Below, in pieces: positions 33,181 to 46,526 of a stretch of DNA of 64,000 nucleotides (within the stretch, counting starts at the first letter, position 1; every line of letters begins with the position of its first letter). Origin of the DNA: Gammaproteobacteria bacterium (lineage in GTDB: Bacteria; Pseudomonadota; Gammaproteobacteria; Pseudomonadales; Azotimanducaceae). The position numbers were made by a program, and so were the translations under genes. The stretch covers positions 18,030 to 82,029 of the forward strand of contig JAPOVK010000032.1 of NCBI GenBank assembly GCA_026708185.1, read 5' to 3'. Under the pieces are notes generated by a model. The model saw only the letters and a list, made by a program, of their open reading frames with translations. It searched no databases and had not been told where the DNA came from.

Positions 33181-34266
33181 TTACTCGTATCGCGGCAGCG
33201 AGTCAACCCCGGTCCTACTGTACTTGGCGGCTACCGGTCGGACGCCGGGTTGCTGTTCGTCGTCGTAGAACTGGCTGAACCAGCGCCGGTACTTGGCGAT
33301 CGGGCCGTCGCCATCGCAGAGGATCGGCGACGATCGGCAGATCTTGTGTTCCCAGATGGGGATGTCCTGCTGCACTTGGCGGACGATCTCGGCGATCAAT
33401 GCGTCGATCAGCATCGCGAACTGGCCACTGATCGCCTTCGGCTTGGTGAAGGCAAAGCGCAGCTTCATCCGCGTGGCCGTGATCGGCGTCACCGTACCGA
33501 GCATCACGGTCTTGGCGCCGAGGCGGAAGGTCTGCGTGCTCATGCCTGGGCCGCAACTTCTGGTGATCAGTTCCAACGGGGCCATCCGGGTGAGATCGAC
33601 GTTGCCGCGATCGTCTATGGCTGGGGCCGTGCAGGTCAGATGCGTGGCGCGGCGATGGCCGTCGAGGGTGATCGTGGCGCGGGGCATTTCGGGTACCCCG
33701 TGGACGGTCACGAAATGCGCGATGTCGACGGCATTCTCTCCGGTTTCCTGGATGGGGGCGGAGACCTCCCACTCGTACCGGTCCGGCTCACCCCATTCGG
33801 GATCCGAGAGCTCCGGAACCTCGTCGAGGTCGAACAGCGGCGACCGTCGTCTGGGATGGTGCCAAGCCCAGACCATGCCGCTTCGCTCCTGGACCGGGTA
33901 GCTGAACAGGCACGCGCCGTCCGCCGCACGGCGCGGCATCACGGAGGCATAGGGAATGTCGACACAGACCCCGCTGCCGTCGAAGCGCCAGCCGTGGAAC
34001 GGGCAAACCAGGTGATCGCCCTCGACCCGACCGCCGTGCCCGAGATGGGCACCCAGGTGCGGACAGAACGCGGCCGTGGCATGCGCCACGCCGTCGTGGG
34101 TGCGGAACAGAACGAGGTGCTCGTCGAAGACGTACAGCGGTTGCACGTCTCCCGGTTCGAGGTCCGAACTGAAGGCCAGGGCGAACCAGCCAAAGGGGAT
34201 CGGGAGGTCCATCGCCTCTCCTTGAACCGAAGCGTAGCGTGGCCCCGCGCACGGATCAGTCGACAT
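33181..34266 (-). CDS. Rieske-type [2Fe-2S] oxygenase
   Basis: A 361-residue protein. The start at 34266 was chosen because AAGGAG lies 6 nt upstream; an in-frame ATG at 34287 would place that site inside the gene. Residues 67-90 hold the Rieske cluster ligands (CPHLGAHLGHGG then CPFHGWRFDG). The mononuclear iron motif is NAVDIAHFVTVHG (about residues 182-194), giving D-x2-H-x4-H. The overall layout resembles KshA-like and cholesterol-desaturase-like oxygenases, which need a separate reductase; none is encoded next to it. Divergent from a TetR gene across a 380-bp gap with repeated GGAACA motifs, it is likely controlled by that regulator. Confidence 0.9.
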   Translation of the reverse strand: MSTDPCAGPRYASVQGEAMDLPIPFGWFALAFSSDLEPGDVQPLYVFDEHLVLFRTHDGVAHATAAFCPHLGAHLGHGGRVEGDHLVCPFHGWRFDGSGVCVDIPYASVMPRRAADGACLFSYPVQERSGMVWAWHHPRRRSPLFDLDEVPELSDPEWGEPDRYEWEVSAPIQETGENAVDIAHFVTVHGVPEMPRATITLDGHRRATHLTCTAPAIDDRGNVDLTRMAPLELITRSCGPGMSTQTFRLGAKTVMLGTVTPITATRMKLRFAFTKPKAISGQFAMLIDALIAEIVRQVQQDIPIWEHKICRSSPILCDGDGPIAKYRRWFSQFYDDEQQPGVRPVAAKYSRTGVDSLPRYE

Positions 34267-34342
34267 GTCGCACTCCTTCATCGCCACGACGAACTTGAAC
34301 AGCGTTCCAACGATCCGCCAGCCGACTCAACGGCCACCGTTA

Positions 34343-34411
34343 CGGAACATAAGAAGATTATTTGTTCCCTAAATCGGGAAGTAAAGGGGTATTTGATCTT
34401 TTTTTGTTCCG
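34343..34411 (-). promoter_or_regulatory. Promoter and repeated operator-like motifs of the Rieske oxygenase gene
   Basis: On the minus strand TTTACT (34380-34385) and AATAAT (34357-34362) are 17 bp apart, a fair sigma-70 promoter for the Rieske gene. The spacer contains the inverted repeat TTCCC-N6-GGGAA (34365-34369 and 34376-34380). CGGAACA at 34343-34349 is mirrored by TGTTCCG at 34405-34411, with a further TGTTCC at 34363. These are good candidates for binding by the neighbouring TetR regulator. Confidence 0.45.
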
Positions 34412-34430
34412 CAATGACCCCTGTCGCGGC

Positions 34431-34592
34431 TCAACGGTCGCCGTTGCCCTTGGGTGACCTCGGCGGCGGTGGCGGCGGGGGTGCGGAGCGCCTTCGGCGC
34501 AGGCGGCGGATGGCCGCTTCCTCGACGCGACGGATGTGCTCGCGGACGTCAAAGGCCCCGTCCGGTTTCTTCGGTGGCATGAATCGGCCCAT
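34431..34592 (-). CDS. Possible small basic proline-tailed protein
   Basis: A 53-residue frame with two candidate ATGs (34592 and 34580). The product has a charged helix (DVREHIRRVEEAAIRRLRRRR) followed by seven prolines and a basic end. No good ribosome-binding site precedes it and it overlaps the TetR promoter area. Composition bias makes chance a real alternative. Confidence 0.3.
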   Translation of the reverse strand: MGRFMPPKKPDGAFDVREHIRRVEEAAIRRLRRRRSAPPPPPPPRSPKGNGDR

Positions 34593-34613
34593 CGGAGCTA
34601 GCGTAACCGAACT

Positions 34614-34641
34614 TTGCCCGCAGGACGGTTTCTGCTAGTTT
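34614..34641 (+). promoter_or_regulatory. Promoter of the TetR gene, apparently giving a leaderless transcript
   Basis: TTGCCC (34614-34619) and TAGTTT (34636-34641) are 16 bp apart, with TG one base before the -10 box (extended -10). The predicted start falls at about the ATG at 34648. No Shine-Dalgarno sequence precedes that ATG, which fits a leaderless mRNA. Confidence 0.4.
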
Positions 34642-34647
34642 CGGCCC

Positions 34648-35343
34648 ATGGACGTCCCACGTACGCCAGCTCCCTTGCAGGCGCGTGCGGAAGACACGCG
34701 CCAGACCATTCTCGACTCGGCCGTCGCGCTCTACCTGAGCCGGGGTGCCGAGAACACCACTGTCAGCGCGATCATCCGCGGCGCCCACGTCGGACGCACG
34801 ACCTTCTATCGCTACTTCAAGGACGCGGACGACGTCCTGAACCATGCCGTGATGCGCGATTTCGCGTCGCTCATGACCGATTTCGAAACGCAACGCTACG
34901 AGCACCCTGGCCTCGACGAGCAACTCATCGAGGACACGATCTGGTTCATCCGGCAGTTTCGCCGGCGACCGGCCTTGAAGCTCTTGTTCGCCAACAACAG
35001 CCGCCAACTCTACGAGCGCATCGACGATGCGCTCGCCGGCGCCTTCCGCGCGGCGCTAGCCTGTTCGCGGCCGACCTACGAGCGTGCGCGGCGACAGGGG
35101 CGGCTGCGGGAGGGGGTCACCCTGCACAAGTACGTCGAATGGTGCATGTTCATCGTGATGTCCTTGCACACGGTGAATTTCCCGTTCGCCGCGAACGAGT
35201 TCCGCCTGCGCGAGATGCTGAAGGACTTCGTCGTGCCGTCGCTCATCGTGACCGACGCGGGTGATGCAACTCGTGGCCACTCGCCGGCGGACGGCGGCGG
35301 AGGCGTGGAGCGCCTGTTCGGCACTGATCGACGTCCGGCTTGA
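34648..35343 (+). CDS. TetR-family transcriptional regulator
   Basis: A 231-residue repressor-type protein. The N-terminal helix-turn-helix region is TRQTILDSAVALYLSRGAEN followed by TTVSAIIRGAHVGRTTFYRYFKDADDVL (about residues 17-65), with the usual T-F-Y-R-Y-F-K signature in the recognition area. The C-terminal all-helical domain (about 80-205) would bind a small ligand and dimerise. The last 25 residues are low-complexity. It is divergent from the Rieske oxygenase gene, and the region between them holds GGAACA/TGTTCC repeats, so control of the oxygenase by its substrate is a reasonable model. Confidence 0.92.
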   Translation: MDVPRTPAPLQARAEDTRQTILDSAVALYLSRGAENTTVSAIIRGAHVGRTTFYRYFKDADDVLNHAVMRDFASLMTDFETQRYEHPGLDEQLIEDTIWFIRQFRRRPALKLLFANNSRQLYERIDDALAGAFRAALACSRPTYERARRQGRLREGVTLHKYVEWCMFIVMSLHTVNFPFAANEFRLREMLKDFVVPSLIVTDAGDATRGHSPADGGGGVERLFGTDRRPA

Positions 35344-35390
35344 TTGCGAGGCGATGGAGATCCTGGACGCGCCTCACGCGTCCGCTGGCG

Positions 35391-36849
35391 TCACGGCAGC
35401 TCCGTCGACCCGGTCAGGAATCGATCCACCTCGCGCGCCGCCTCGCGGCCTTCGTTGATCGCCCGGACGACCAGCGACTGCCCGCTGCGGCAGTCGCCGG
35501 CCGCGAACACCTTGGGGTTGCTGGTCCGGTAGTCGCCTTTCTCGGCGAGATAGTTGGAGCGCTGGTCGAGTTCCAAGCCCAAGGGCTCGCTGACGTACGG
35601 CTCCGGACCGCGGAAGCCCATGGCGAGGAGCACGAGGTCCGCCTCGAACGTCTGTTCAGTGCCGTCGATCTTCTGGAAGTTCTCGTACTCGGCGGCGGTG
35701 AGCGATGACACCTTGCCGTTGCCGTCGTCGTGGAACTCCACCGCGGAGGTCCGGTACTGGCGGGGGTCGCGGTTGAACTTGGCGGCCGCTTCCTCGTGGC
35801 CGTAGTCCACGCGGTAGATGAACGGCCATGTCGGCCAGGGGTTGTTCTCCGCGCGGTCGGGGAAAGGCTCGGGGACGATCTCGAAATTGGTCAGCGTCTT
35901 GCAGCCGTGGCGCATGGCGGTGCCGATGCAGTCGGTGCCGGTGTCGCCGCCGCCGATCACGATGACGTTCTTGTCGCGGGCGGAGATGTAGCTGCCGTCG
36001 GCGTGGTTGCTGTCGAGCAGGCTCTTGGTGTTCTGGGTCAGGAACTCCATCGCGAAGTGCACGCCGTCGAGTTCCCGGCCGGGAATGGGCAGGTTGTTGG
36101 GAACGGTTGCGCCCGTGGTCAGCAGCAACGCATCGACGTCGTCGATCAGGTCGGTAACCGGCAACGTGCCGTTGGTGCCGTCGCCCACGTCGACATTCGT
36201 CACGAAGGTGACGCCTTCCTGGGCCATCAGGTCGACCCGACGCAGAACGATGTCCTTGTCGAGCTTCATGTTCGGGATGCCGTACATCAGGAGGCCACCG
36301 ATGCGGTCCGCCCGTTCGTACACGGTGACCTGGTGGCCCGCCTTGTTGAGTTGCGCCGCCGCGGCCAGTCCGGCCGGTCCCGAGCCGACTACCGCCACCG
36401 ATTTGCCGGATCGGACGGACGGCGGCATGGGGACGACCCAGCCTTCGGCGAAGCCGCGGTCGACGATCGCCATCTCGATGTTCTTGATGGTGACCGCCGG
36501 GTCGGTGATGCCGAGGACGCAGGAACCCTCGCAGGGTGCGGGACAGACGCGGCCGGTAAACTCGGGGAAGTTGTTGGTCTTGTGCAGCCGGTCGAGGGCG
36601 TCGCGCCAATGACCGCGGTAGACGAGGTCGTTCCACTCCGGAATCAGGTTGTGGATCGGGCAGCCGCTGCGGCCGTGGACCATGTCCGGCGATTGGCAGA
36701 AAGGCACGCCGCAGTCCATGCAACGCGATGCCTGGGTGGTGAGCCGCGCCTCGTCGTGCTCGGTGTAGATCTCCTTGAAGTCGACGATCCGCTCGACCGC
36801 GTTGCGGTAGGGTGCGGCTTGGCGCGCGTACTCCTTGAAACCGGTCGGC

Positions 36850-36857
<8 letters not shown>
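35391..36857 (-). CDS. gltD: Glutamate synthase small subunit
   Basis: A 488-residue NADPH-dependent subunit that passes electrons to GltB for reductive transfer of the glutamine amide to 2-oxoglutarate. The GTG at 36857 overlaps the gltB stop (GTGGGTAA) and gives the family start [13 protein letters not shown]; a longer frame upstream only shadows gltB. The N-terminal cysteine clusters [10 protein letters not shown] and [12 protein letters not shown] bind [4Fe-4S] centres. FAD binding is through [17 protein letters not shown] (about 149-165), and NADPH binding through [15 protein letters not shown] (about 288-302). [19 protein letters not shown] near the end is the usual FAD-closing motif. 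It forms an operon with gltB. Confidence 0.97.
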
Positions 36858-41475
<4,618 letters not shown>

Positions 41476-41628
41476 TGGCCTGTTTCGTCGGGGGCGCACC
41501 GCGTAAGGCCAGCGCGGCCATGCGGCGCGGCGCGCGGTCCCGATCCACTTCTCAGTGCAAGCCCGCAAAAATGGCAGAAATGCCCCGGTCTATCAAGTGG
41601 CTATGCGGACGTGGGCCTTCGCGCACCG

Positions 41629-42459
41629 TCACGGCAAGGGTCGTCGGGAGAAGCGGTACCAGTACTCGTACAGGGTGTTGAAGCCGAGTCCGTCGTAGAG
41701 CGCCAACGCGGGGGCGTTGTCCGCCAACACCTGGAGGTAGGCATGGCTTGCGCCCATCGCGGTGGCATGGGCGAGCAGGCTCTGCACGAGGATGCGCCCG
41801 TAGCCGCGACGGCGACAGTCCGGGTGGGTGACGATGTCGAACAAGCCGGCGAGTTCGCCTTCGACCACGGCCATGCCGCACGCCACGGGCTGGCCGCCGT
41901 CGGCGAGCAAGCCGAATACCGTGTCGCCGCGGATGGCGCGCAGCACGCTGCCGTGCAGGTTCGCCGCCGCTTGGCCGTCGAGTCCGCTGTTCTCCAGGTG
42001 CCCCTTGAGCCCGGTCAGCTCGGTATAGGTCGTGAGGAACGAGCCGAGCGGTGCCAGGGCGAAACCGGGGCCGGGTGCCAGCGTCCCGGTGGCGAGGTTT
42101 CGATGCAGGACGCGGGCGCTTTCCTGTTGCTCATAGCCGCGCTCAGCGAGGGCTTCGTCGAGCCCGTTCGAGTCCTGCAGCGTCGTCAGCCGGAAGTACG
42201 TCGGCAGACCCTCGCGCGCGTAGAGATTCTCGCAATAGCGGACCTTCTCGAGTGGCGGTTGCGTCGACGGATAGACCGCGGTCACCGAGTTCGCGCGCCG
42301 CGTGAAGCCCTTGGAGAAGCGCAAAACCCAGCCGTCCAGCAGCACTTGCTGCAAGGCGGGCCAGGCATTCAGCGACGCCTCCTCGACGCGCCGCGCCAAG
42401 GCGCCGTCCGGCGTCGTCTCGCGCAGGTCTCGTAGAACTTCCGCCACTGTCGGCCGCAT
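41629..42459 (-). CDS. GNAT-family N-acetyltransferase
   Basis: About 276 residues; the start is uncertain, with ATGs at 42459 and 42504, and I took the nearer one. The protein has two GNAT-like halves: an N-terminal one beginning VEEASLNAWPALQQVLLDGW and LRFSKGFTRRANSVTAVYP, typical of a family of uncharacterised acetyltransferases, and a C-terminal active-looking one with GLFDIVTHPDCRRRGYGRIL (acetyl-CoA loop R-R-x-G-Y-G) and AYLQVLADNAPALALYDGLGF. It lies alone between gltB and a divergent TauD-type gene. The acceptor molecule is unknown. Confidence 0.85.
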   Translation of the reverse strand: MRPTVAEVLRDLRETTPDGALARRVEEASLNAWPALQQVLLDGWVLRFSKGFTRRANSVTAVYPSTQPPLEKVRYCENLYAREGLPTYFRLTTLQDSNGLDEALAERGYEQQESARVLHRNLATGTLAPGPGFALAPLGSFLTTYTELTGLKGHLENSGLDGQAAANLHGSVLRAIRGDTVFGLLADGGQPVACGMAVVEGELAGLFDIVTHPDCRRRGYGRILVQSLLAHATAMGASHAYLQVLADNAPALALYDGLGFNTLYEYWYRFSRRPLP

Positions 42460-42575
42460 TTCGAAGGGCGGCAGAGTGTGCCACACGCTCCATGAACAGC
42501 GCATTGCGGATTCCTTCGAACCGTTACGAACCTTTTCGAGCGTCGTCCCAACCCGGCTGCGGTATGCTCGATGCC

Positions 42576-43433
42576 ATGGGTTCGGAGTTCACGCTCGCGC
42601 CGCTCGACGGCAACTTTGGGCTTCTCGCCCGGGACATCGACCTGCCGGTCCTGTCGGACGCCGGGCTCAAGACCCTTCTGCTCGCGCTCTACGAGAACCG
42701 TTTCGTGGTCGTCGAGACCGGCGGGCTTGAGCCCTGCGATTTCGTCGCGTTCGCGCGCCGCGTCGGCGAGCCGATCAGGCTGAGCGGGCACGAGGAGTTC
42801 CCGGAGATTGCGCGCATCACCAATATGGGTACGGACACGCGCTCGACCCGCAAAGGCGCGGCCCATTGGCACACTGACCAGTCCTTTCGGGAGGAGTTGT
42901 CCTCCGTCACGATGCTGTACTCCGTGCAAGCGCCGAAGCGCGGTGGCGAGACCCGGTTCTGCGACATGGCTGGGGCGTATCGCGCGCTGCCGGAAGGCCG
43001 GAAAAGGGAGATCGCCGACCTCATGGTCGAGCACCGCCACGGCGTCTCCATCGCCGCGCGGCGCGAGGACCACACGCCGATCCCGCCGCGGGGCTGGGAC
43101 TATCGCACGGTCTACCACCCGCTGGTGCGCAGTCATCCGGTCACCGGTGCGAAGACCTTGTACGCGGTCACCGGCACGAGCCAGGGCATCCGCGGGATGG
43201 AACGCGAAGCGGCCCGGGAACTCCTGACTGAACTCGGCGACCACGCTTTCCAAGCGCGCTTCTTGGCGGCCCATGCGCACCGCGTCCACGATTTGCTGAT
43301 GTGGGACAACCCGACCACCATGCACAGCGCCTCGCCGATCGGCCAAGCGACTGGCGCCGACGACACGCGGCTGATCCACCGCATCAGTCTGCGCGGCTAT
43401 CCGCCGATGTTCGGGGCTCACGTTGACGCCTGA
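42576..43433 (+). CDS. TauD/TfdA-family 2-oxoglutarate/Fe(II) dioxygenase
   Basis: A 285-residue dioxygenase. The iron-binding facial triad starts with H-x-D in AAHWHTDQSFREE (about residues 90-102) and ends with the histidine in TTMHSASPI (about 249-257); the 2-oxoglutarate-binding arginine is in RLIHRISLRGYPP (about 267-279). These cytoplasmic enzymes hydroxylate substrates such as taurine, phenoxyacids or alkyl sulfates. ATGs at 42564 and 42576 are both possible; TATGCT at 42563-42568 may be a -10 box, so the transcript may have almost no leader. A Nudix gene overlaps its end by 11 bp. Confidence 0.9.
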   Translation: MGSEFTLAPLDGNFGLLARDIDLPVLSDAGLKTLLLALYENRFVVVETGGLEPCDFVAFARRVGEPIRLSGHEEFPEIARITNMGTDTRSTRKGAAHWHTDQSFREELSSVTMLYSVQAPKRGGETRFCDMAGAYRALPEGRKREIADLMVEHRHGVSIAARREDHTPIPPRGWDYRTVYHPLVRSHPVTGAKTLYAVTGTSQGIRGMEREAARELLTELGDHAFQARFLAAHAHRVHDLLMWDNPTTMHSASPIGQATGADDTRLIHRISLRGYPPMFGAHVDA

Positions 43434-43896
43434 GTCGCACGTCCCCGATGACGGTGCGAGAACGCAAAGCGTTCTCGAACGCGCCCAAAGGGCGCGCTTC
43501 CTCATCATCGTCCAGACGCTGGTCTTCGACGACGCTGGCCGGCTGCTACTGCTGCGGCGCAGCAACACCGGGTTCATGGACGGCTGGTACTCGCTGCCGG
43601 GTGGCCATCGCGATGCCGGCGAGAGCGTCGTGGACGCCGCCCGGCGCGAGTGCATCGAAGAGGCCTGCGTGACCGTGGAGCAGATCGAGCCGGTGGTGGT
43701 GATGCCCTACGCAGGGGGCGTGGACTTCATCTTCGAGGCCACGCGGTGGTCGGGCACGCCGTCGATCGGCGAGCCGGACAAGTGCGACGCGCTGACGTTC
43801 GCGGCGCTCGATGCATTGCCGGAACCGACCACCCGGTTTGTGAAGGCCGCCCTCGAATGCCGCGGCAACGGGGTCTGGTATCGCGAGTTCGAGTAA
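43423..43896 (+). CDS. Nudix hydrolase
   Basis: A 157-residue protein from a TTG that overlaps the dioxygenase gene by 11 bp. The Nudix box is clear near residues 60-82: GGHRDAGESVVDAARRECIE followed by EA, with E and the R-E-x2-E-E core that binds Mg; the usual glycine after E-E is alanine. Members cleave nucleoside diphosphates linked to another group (such as oxidised nucleotides, NADH or ADP-ribose). The downstream mdh gene is 36 bp away on the same strand. The substrate is not predictable. Confidence 0.9.
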   Translation: MTPESHVPDDGARTQSVLERAQRARFLIIVQTLVFDDAGRLLLLRRSNTGFMDGWYSLPGGHRDAGESVVDAARRECIEEACVTVEQIEPVVVMPYAGGVDFIFEATRWSGTPSIGEPDKCDALTFAALDALPEPTTRFVKAALECRGNGVWYREFE

Positions 43897-43932
43897 GATG
43901 CGCCGCCGTTTGTGGAGGATGAGGAGCTACCC

Positions 43933-44907
43933 ATGACCGACCCCGTGCGCGTCACGGTGACCGGTGCGGCCGGACAGATCGGCTACGCGCTGGTGTTCAG
44001 GATTGCCTCCGGCGCGATGCTCGGGCCGGACCAGCCGGTCATCCTGCAACTCCTTGAAATCCCGCCGGCGATGGACGCGCTGCGCGGCGTCACCATGGAA
44101 CTGGACGACTGTGCGTTTCCGCTGTTGCGCGGCATGGTGCCGACGGACGAACCGGACGTGGCGTTCAAGGACGCCGACATGGCGCTCCTGGTCGGCTCGA
44201 GGCCGCGGACGGCGGGCATGGAGCGCAGCGACCTGCTAGAAGCCAACGCAGCCATCTTTTCGGTACAGGGCAAGGCGCTCAACGACCACGCGTCGCGCGA
44301 CGTCAAGGTGCTTGTCGTCGGCAACCCGGCGAATACGAACTGCCTGATCGCCCGGAGCAACGCGCCGGATCTCGATCCGCGCAACTTCACCGCCATGACG
44401 CGTCTCGACCACAACCGCGCGCTCGGACAGCTTGCCGCCAAGACGGGTACGGCGGTGGATGACATCGCTGGTCTCGCGGTTTGGGGCAATCACTCGCCCA
44501 CCATGTACCCCGACCTGACCCACGCGACGGTCGGCGGACGACCGGCACTCGAGCACGTGGACATGGACTGGGTCGAGAACGATTTCATGCCGACGATTCA
44601 GAAGCGTGGCGCGGCGATCATCGAAGCCCGAGGCGCATCGAGCGCGGCATCCGCGGCCAACGCGGCCGTCGACCACGTTCGCGACTGGGTCGGCGGCACG
44701 GAGGGCATCGTCAGCATGGGAGTCGTATCCGACGGCCGCTACGGCATCGCGGAGGGCCTGATCTTCTCCTACCCGGTGACGTGCGCGAACGGCGACTGGC
44801 GCATCGTCGACGGCCTCGCGATCGACGACTTCAGCCGCAGCAAGCTCGACATCACGGAGGCGGAACTCGTCGAGGAACGTGACGAGGTGGCGGGACTTCT
44901 CGGGTAG
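43933..44907 (+). CDS. mdh: Malate dehydrogenase (NAD)
   Basis: A 324-residue citric-acid-cycle enzyme that oxidises malate to oxaloacetate. The N-terminal Rossmann motif [19 protein letters not shown] (residues 5-23) and [20 protein letters not shown] follow the pattern of the cytosolic-type MDH found in many Proteobacteria. [18 protein letters not shown] (active-site loop with arginines) and [13 protein letters not shown] are near residues 84-135; [13 protein letters not shown] (substrate-binding R and D) and [12 protein letters not shown] (catalytic histidine) are near 156-190. GAGGAG lies 6-7 nt before the ATG. The length is typical. Confidence 0.96.
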   Translation: MTDPVRVTVTGAAGQIGYALVFRIASGAMLGPDQPVILQLLEIPPAMDALRGVTMELDDCAFPLLRGMVPTDEPDVAFKDADMALLVGSRPRTAGMERSDLLEANAAIFSVQGKALNDHASRDVKVLVVGNPANTNCLIARSNAPDLDPRNFTAMTRLDHNRALGQLAAKTGTAVDDIAGLAVWGNHSPTMYPDLTHATVGGRPALEHVDMDWVENDFMPTIQKRGAAIIEARGASSAASAANAAVDHVRDWVGGTEGIVSMGVVSDGRYGIAEGLIFSYPVTCANGDWRIVDGLAIDDFSRSKLDITEAELVEERDEVAGLLG

Positions 44908-44922
44908 CCGCCGCCTCGGCTG

Positions 44923-45768
44923 CTAATTCAACCAGTCGTTGAACTTGGCCTGGCGTTTCTCGTGGAATGCGCGCACGCCTTCGCGGGCGTCGGGATGGTG
45001 ATCCGAAATACCGGTCTTGGCGGCGATCTCGTCCAGGCTCTGTTCCCAGTTCATCTCGGCGGCGTTGTAGACCGAGCGTTTCAGTAGCCGCATGGACACC
45101 TGCGGCCCGTTGGCGAACTCCGTGGCGAGTTCCATGGCCCTCGCCTCGAGTTCGTCGGCGGCCGCCACCTCGTTGACGAGCCCGAGGGCCAGCGCCTCGT
45201 CGGCGTCGACGATCCTCTTCTTCATCAGGAAGTCCATCGTCCGCGCCACGCCCATCAACTGCACGAGCAGGTATTGCCCGCCCTCGTCTGGCAGCAGCCC
45301 GAAGCGCAGCGTCGCGCTGCCCATCCGCGCACCCTCCGCGGCGATGCGGAAGTCGCAGGAGAGCGCCAACGAGAACCCGGTCTGGATGGCCACCCCGTTG
45401 ATGGCGGCGATGGTCAGTTTGTCGAGCCCGCGAATGGCCGTGTTGACCCGTTGCGAGATCGTGCGTAGGCCGTTGTAGGTCCCGATCCCGCTGTCGTGCC
45501 CGTGGCTGATCTCCGGGACCAGGGCTTCGCCGGGAATCTTGGCGCCGTAGCCCTTGAGGTCGTCGCCGGCACAGAAGGCGCGACCCGAGCCGGTGAACAC
45601 CACCACGCGCACGCCGTTGTCCATCTGCGCCTGCGTCACCGCCTCGACGAGGTCGCGCTTGATGGTGGCGGTCATGCCGTTCAGCCGCTCGGGCGTCGAG
45701 AACTGGAACCACGCGATGCCCGGATCGCGCAGCGTGACGTTGAAACCTCTGAATTCGCCGGTGTCCAT
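44923..45768 (-). CDS. Enoyl-CoA hydratase/isomerase family protein
   Basis: A 281-residue crotonase with AAGGAAC 6 nt upstream of its ATG. IAWFQFSTPERLNGMTATI is the N-terminal strand-helix, GRAFCAGDDLKGYG (about residues 62-75) the first oxyanion region, and INGVAIQTGFSLALSCDFRI (about 112-131) the second. The glutamate pair of hydratases is not clearly present; LLPDEGGQYLL suggests an acidic residue at the position used in several isomerases. It is 20 bp after an MBL-family gene on the same strand. The acyl-CoA substrate is unknown. Confidence 0.9.
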   Translation of the reverse strand: MDTGEFRGFNVTLRDPGIAWFQFSTPERLNGMTATIKRDLVEAVTQAQMDNGVRVVVFTGSGRAFCAGDDLKGYGAKIPGEALVPEISHGHDSGIGTYNGLRTISQRVNTAIRGLDKLTIAAINGVAIQTGFSLALSCDFRIAAEGARMGSATLRFGLLPDEGGQYLLVQLMGVARTMDFLMKKRIVDADEALALGLVNEVAAADELEARAMELATEFANGPQVSMRLLKRSVYNAAEMNWEQSLDEIAAKTGISDHHPDAREGVRAFHEKRQAKFNDWLN

Positions 45769-45788
45769 TGTGTTCCTTCGTGAATGTG

Positions 45789-46475
45789 TTACGAGCCGCC
45801 CATTACCTGCTTCCAGGTTGGCAGGTCCTTGACGGCGAGGTAGGCGTTCATGCGCTTGGTCTCGCCCATCGTGGCATTCGGCACTGCGCTGTAGTTGTGC
45901 CCCGGCAGCAGCAACGTGTCGTCGGGGAGCGCCTTGAGCTTCTGCAAACTGTGGTACATCTGCTCGGTGTCGGAGCCGGGTAGGTCGACCCGGCCGCAGC
46001 CGTCGATGAACAGGGTGTCGCCCGAGACCAGGGTGTTCTTGATCCGGAAGCACTGCGACCCGGGCGTATGTCCCGGGGTGTGCAGGAACTCGATCTCGAT
46101 CGGTCCGACGCTCAAGGTGTCGCCGGAATCGACCTTGACCATGTCCGACTCGGAGATGGTCGTGACCTTGCGCACGCCATCGGCCTCGTCGCGGTGCGCG
46201 TAGACCTTGACGGGGTTGCGTTCGAGCAGTTCGGTGATGCCCGCGATGTTGCGGGTGCCCATGCCGCCGCCGATGTGGTCGGGGTGGTAGTGCGTGGCCA
46301 GCGCAGCGGTTAGCGTGTAGTCGCGATCGGCGATGTGATTCAAGAGTCCGTCGATGTCCCACGCGGGGTCGACGACGACGACTTCGCGCGTGGATCGGGA
46401 ACCGACCAGGTAGGTGAAATTGAGCATGGGGCCGATCTGGATCTGCTCGACGATCAGCTCGTTGTCCGTTGCCAT
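45789..46475 (-). CDS. Metallo-beta-lactamase-fold hydrolase (glyoxalase II-like)
   Basis: A 228-residue enzyme with an intact two-metal site: ATHYHPDHIGG (H-x-H-x-D-H, about residues 60-70), FLHTPGHTPGSQC (about 131-143), and VSGDTLFIDGCGRVDLPGSD with the bridging aspartate (about 150-170). LLPGHNYS (about 191) gives the last histidine. The GCGRxDxxGSD pattern is typical of the persulfide dioxygenase/glyoxalase II branch. Hydroxyacylglutathione hydrolysis or persulfide oxidation are both possible. It shares a strand with the following crotonase gene and is probably in the same transcript. Confidence 0.92.
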   Translation of the reverse strand: MATDNELIVEQIQIGPMLNFTYLVGSRSTREVVVVDPAWDIDGLLNHIADRDYTLTAALATHYHPDHIGGGMGTRNIAGITELLERNPVKVYAHRDEADGVRKVTTISESDMVKVDSGDTLSVGPIEIEFLHTPGHTPGSQCFRIKNTLVSGDTLFIDGCGRVDLPGSDTEQMYHSLQKLKALPDDTLLLPGHNYSAVPNATMGETKRMNAYLAVKDLPTWKQVMGGS

Positions 46476-46526
46476 GGTCGCTCCTCGGGGCGTGCCGCTA
46501 TTTGAACACGAACGGTTGCCTACCGA

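Larger units (their letters stand above)
34267..34647. other. AT-richer divergent control region between Rieske oxygenase and TetR genes
   Basis: This 381-bp gap is much richer in A and T around 34340-34415 than its surroundings. It holds the candidate Rieske-gene promoter, GGAACA/TGTTCC repeats, a small possible reading frame (34431-34592) and a leaderless-type promoter for the TetR gene, each listed separately. Confidence 0.6.

Noticed and set aside
34399..34408. The T run as a terminator
   Set aside because: It is not preceded by a stable stem on the plus strand and lies in the divergent control region.
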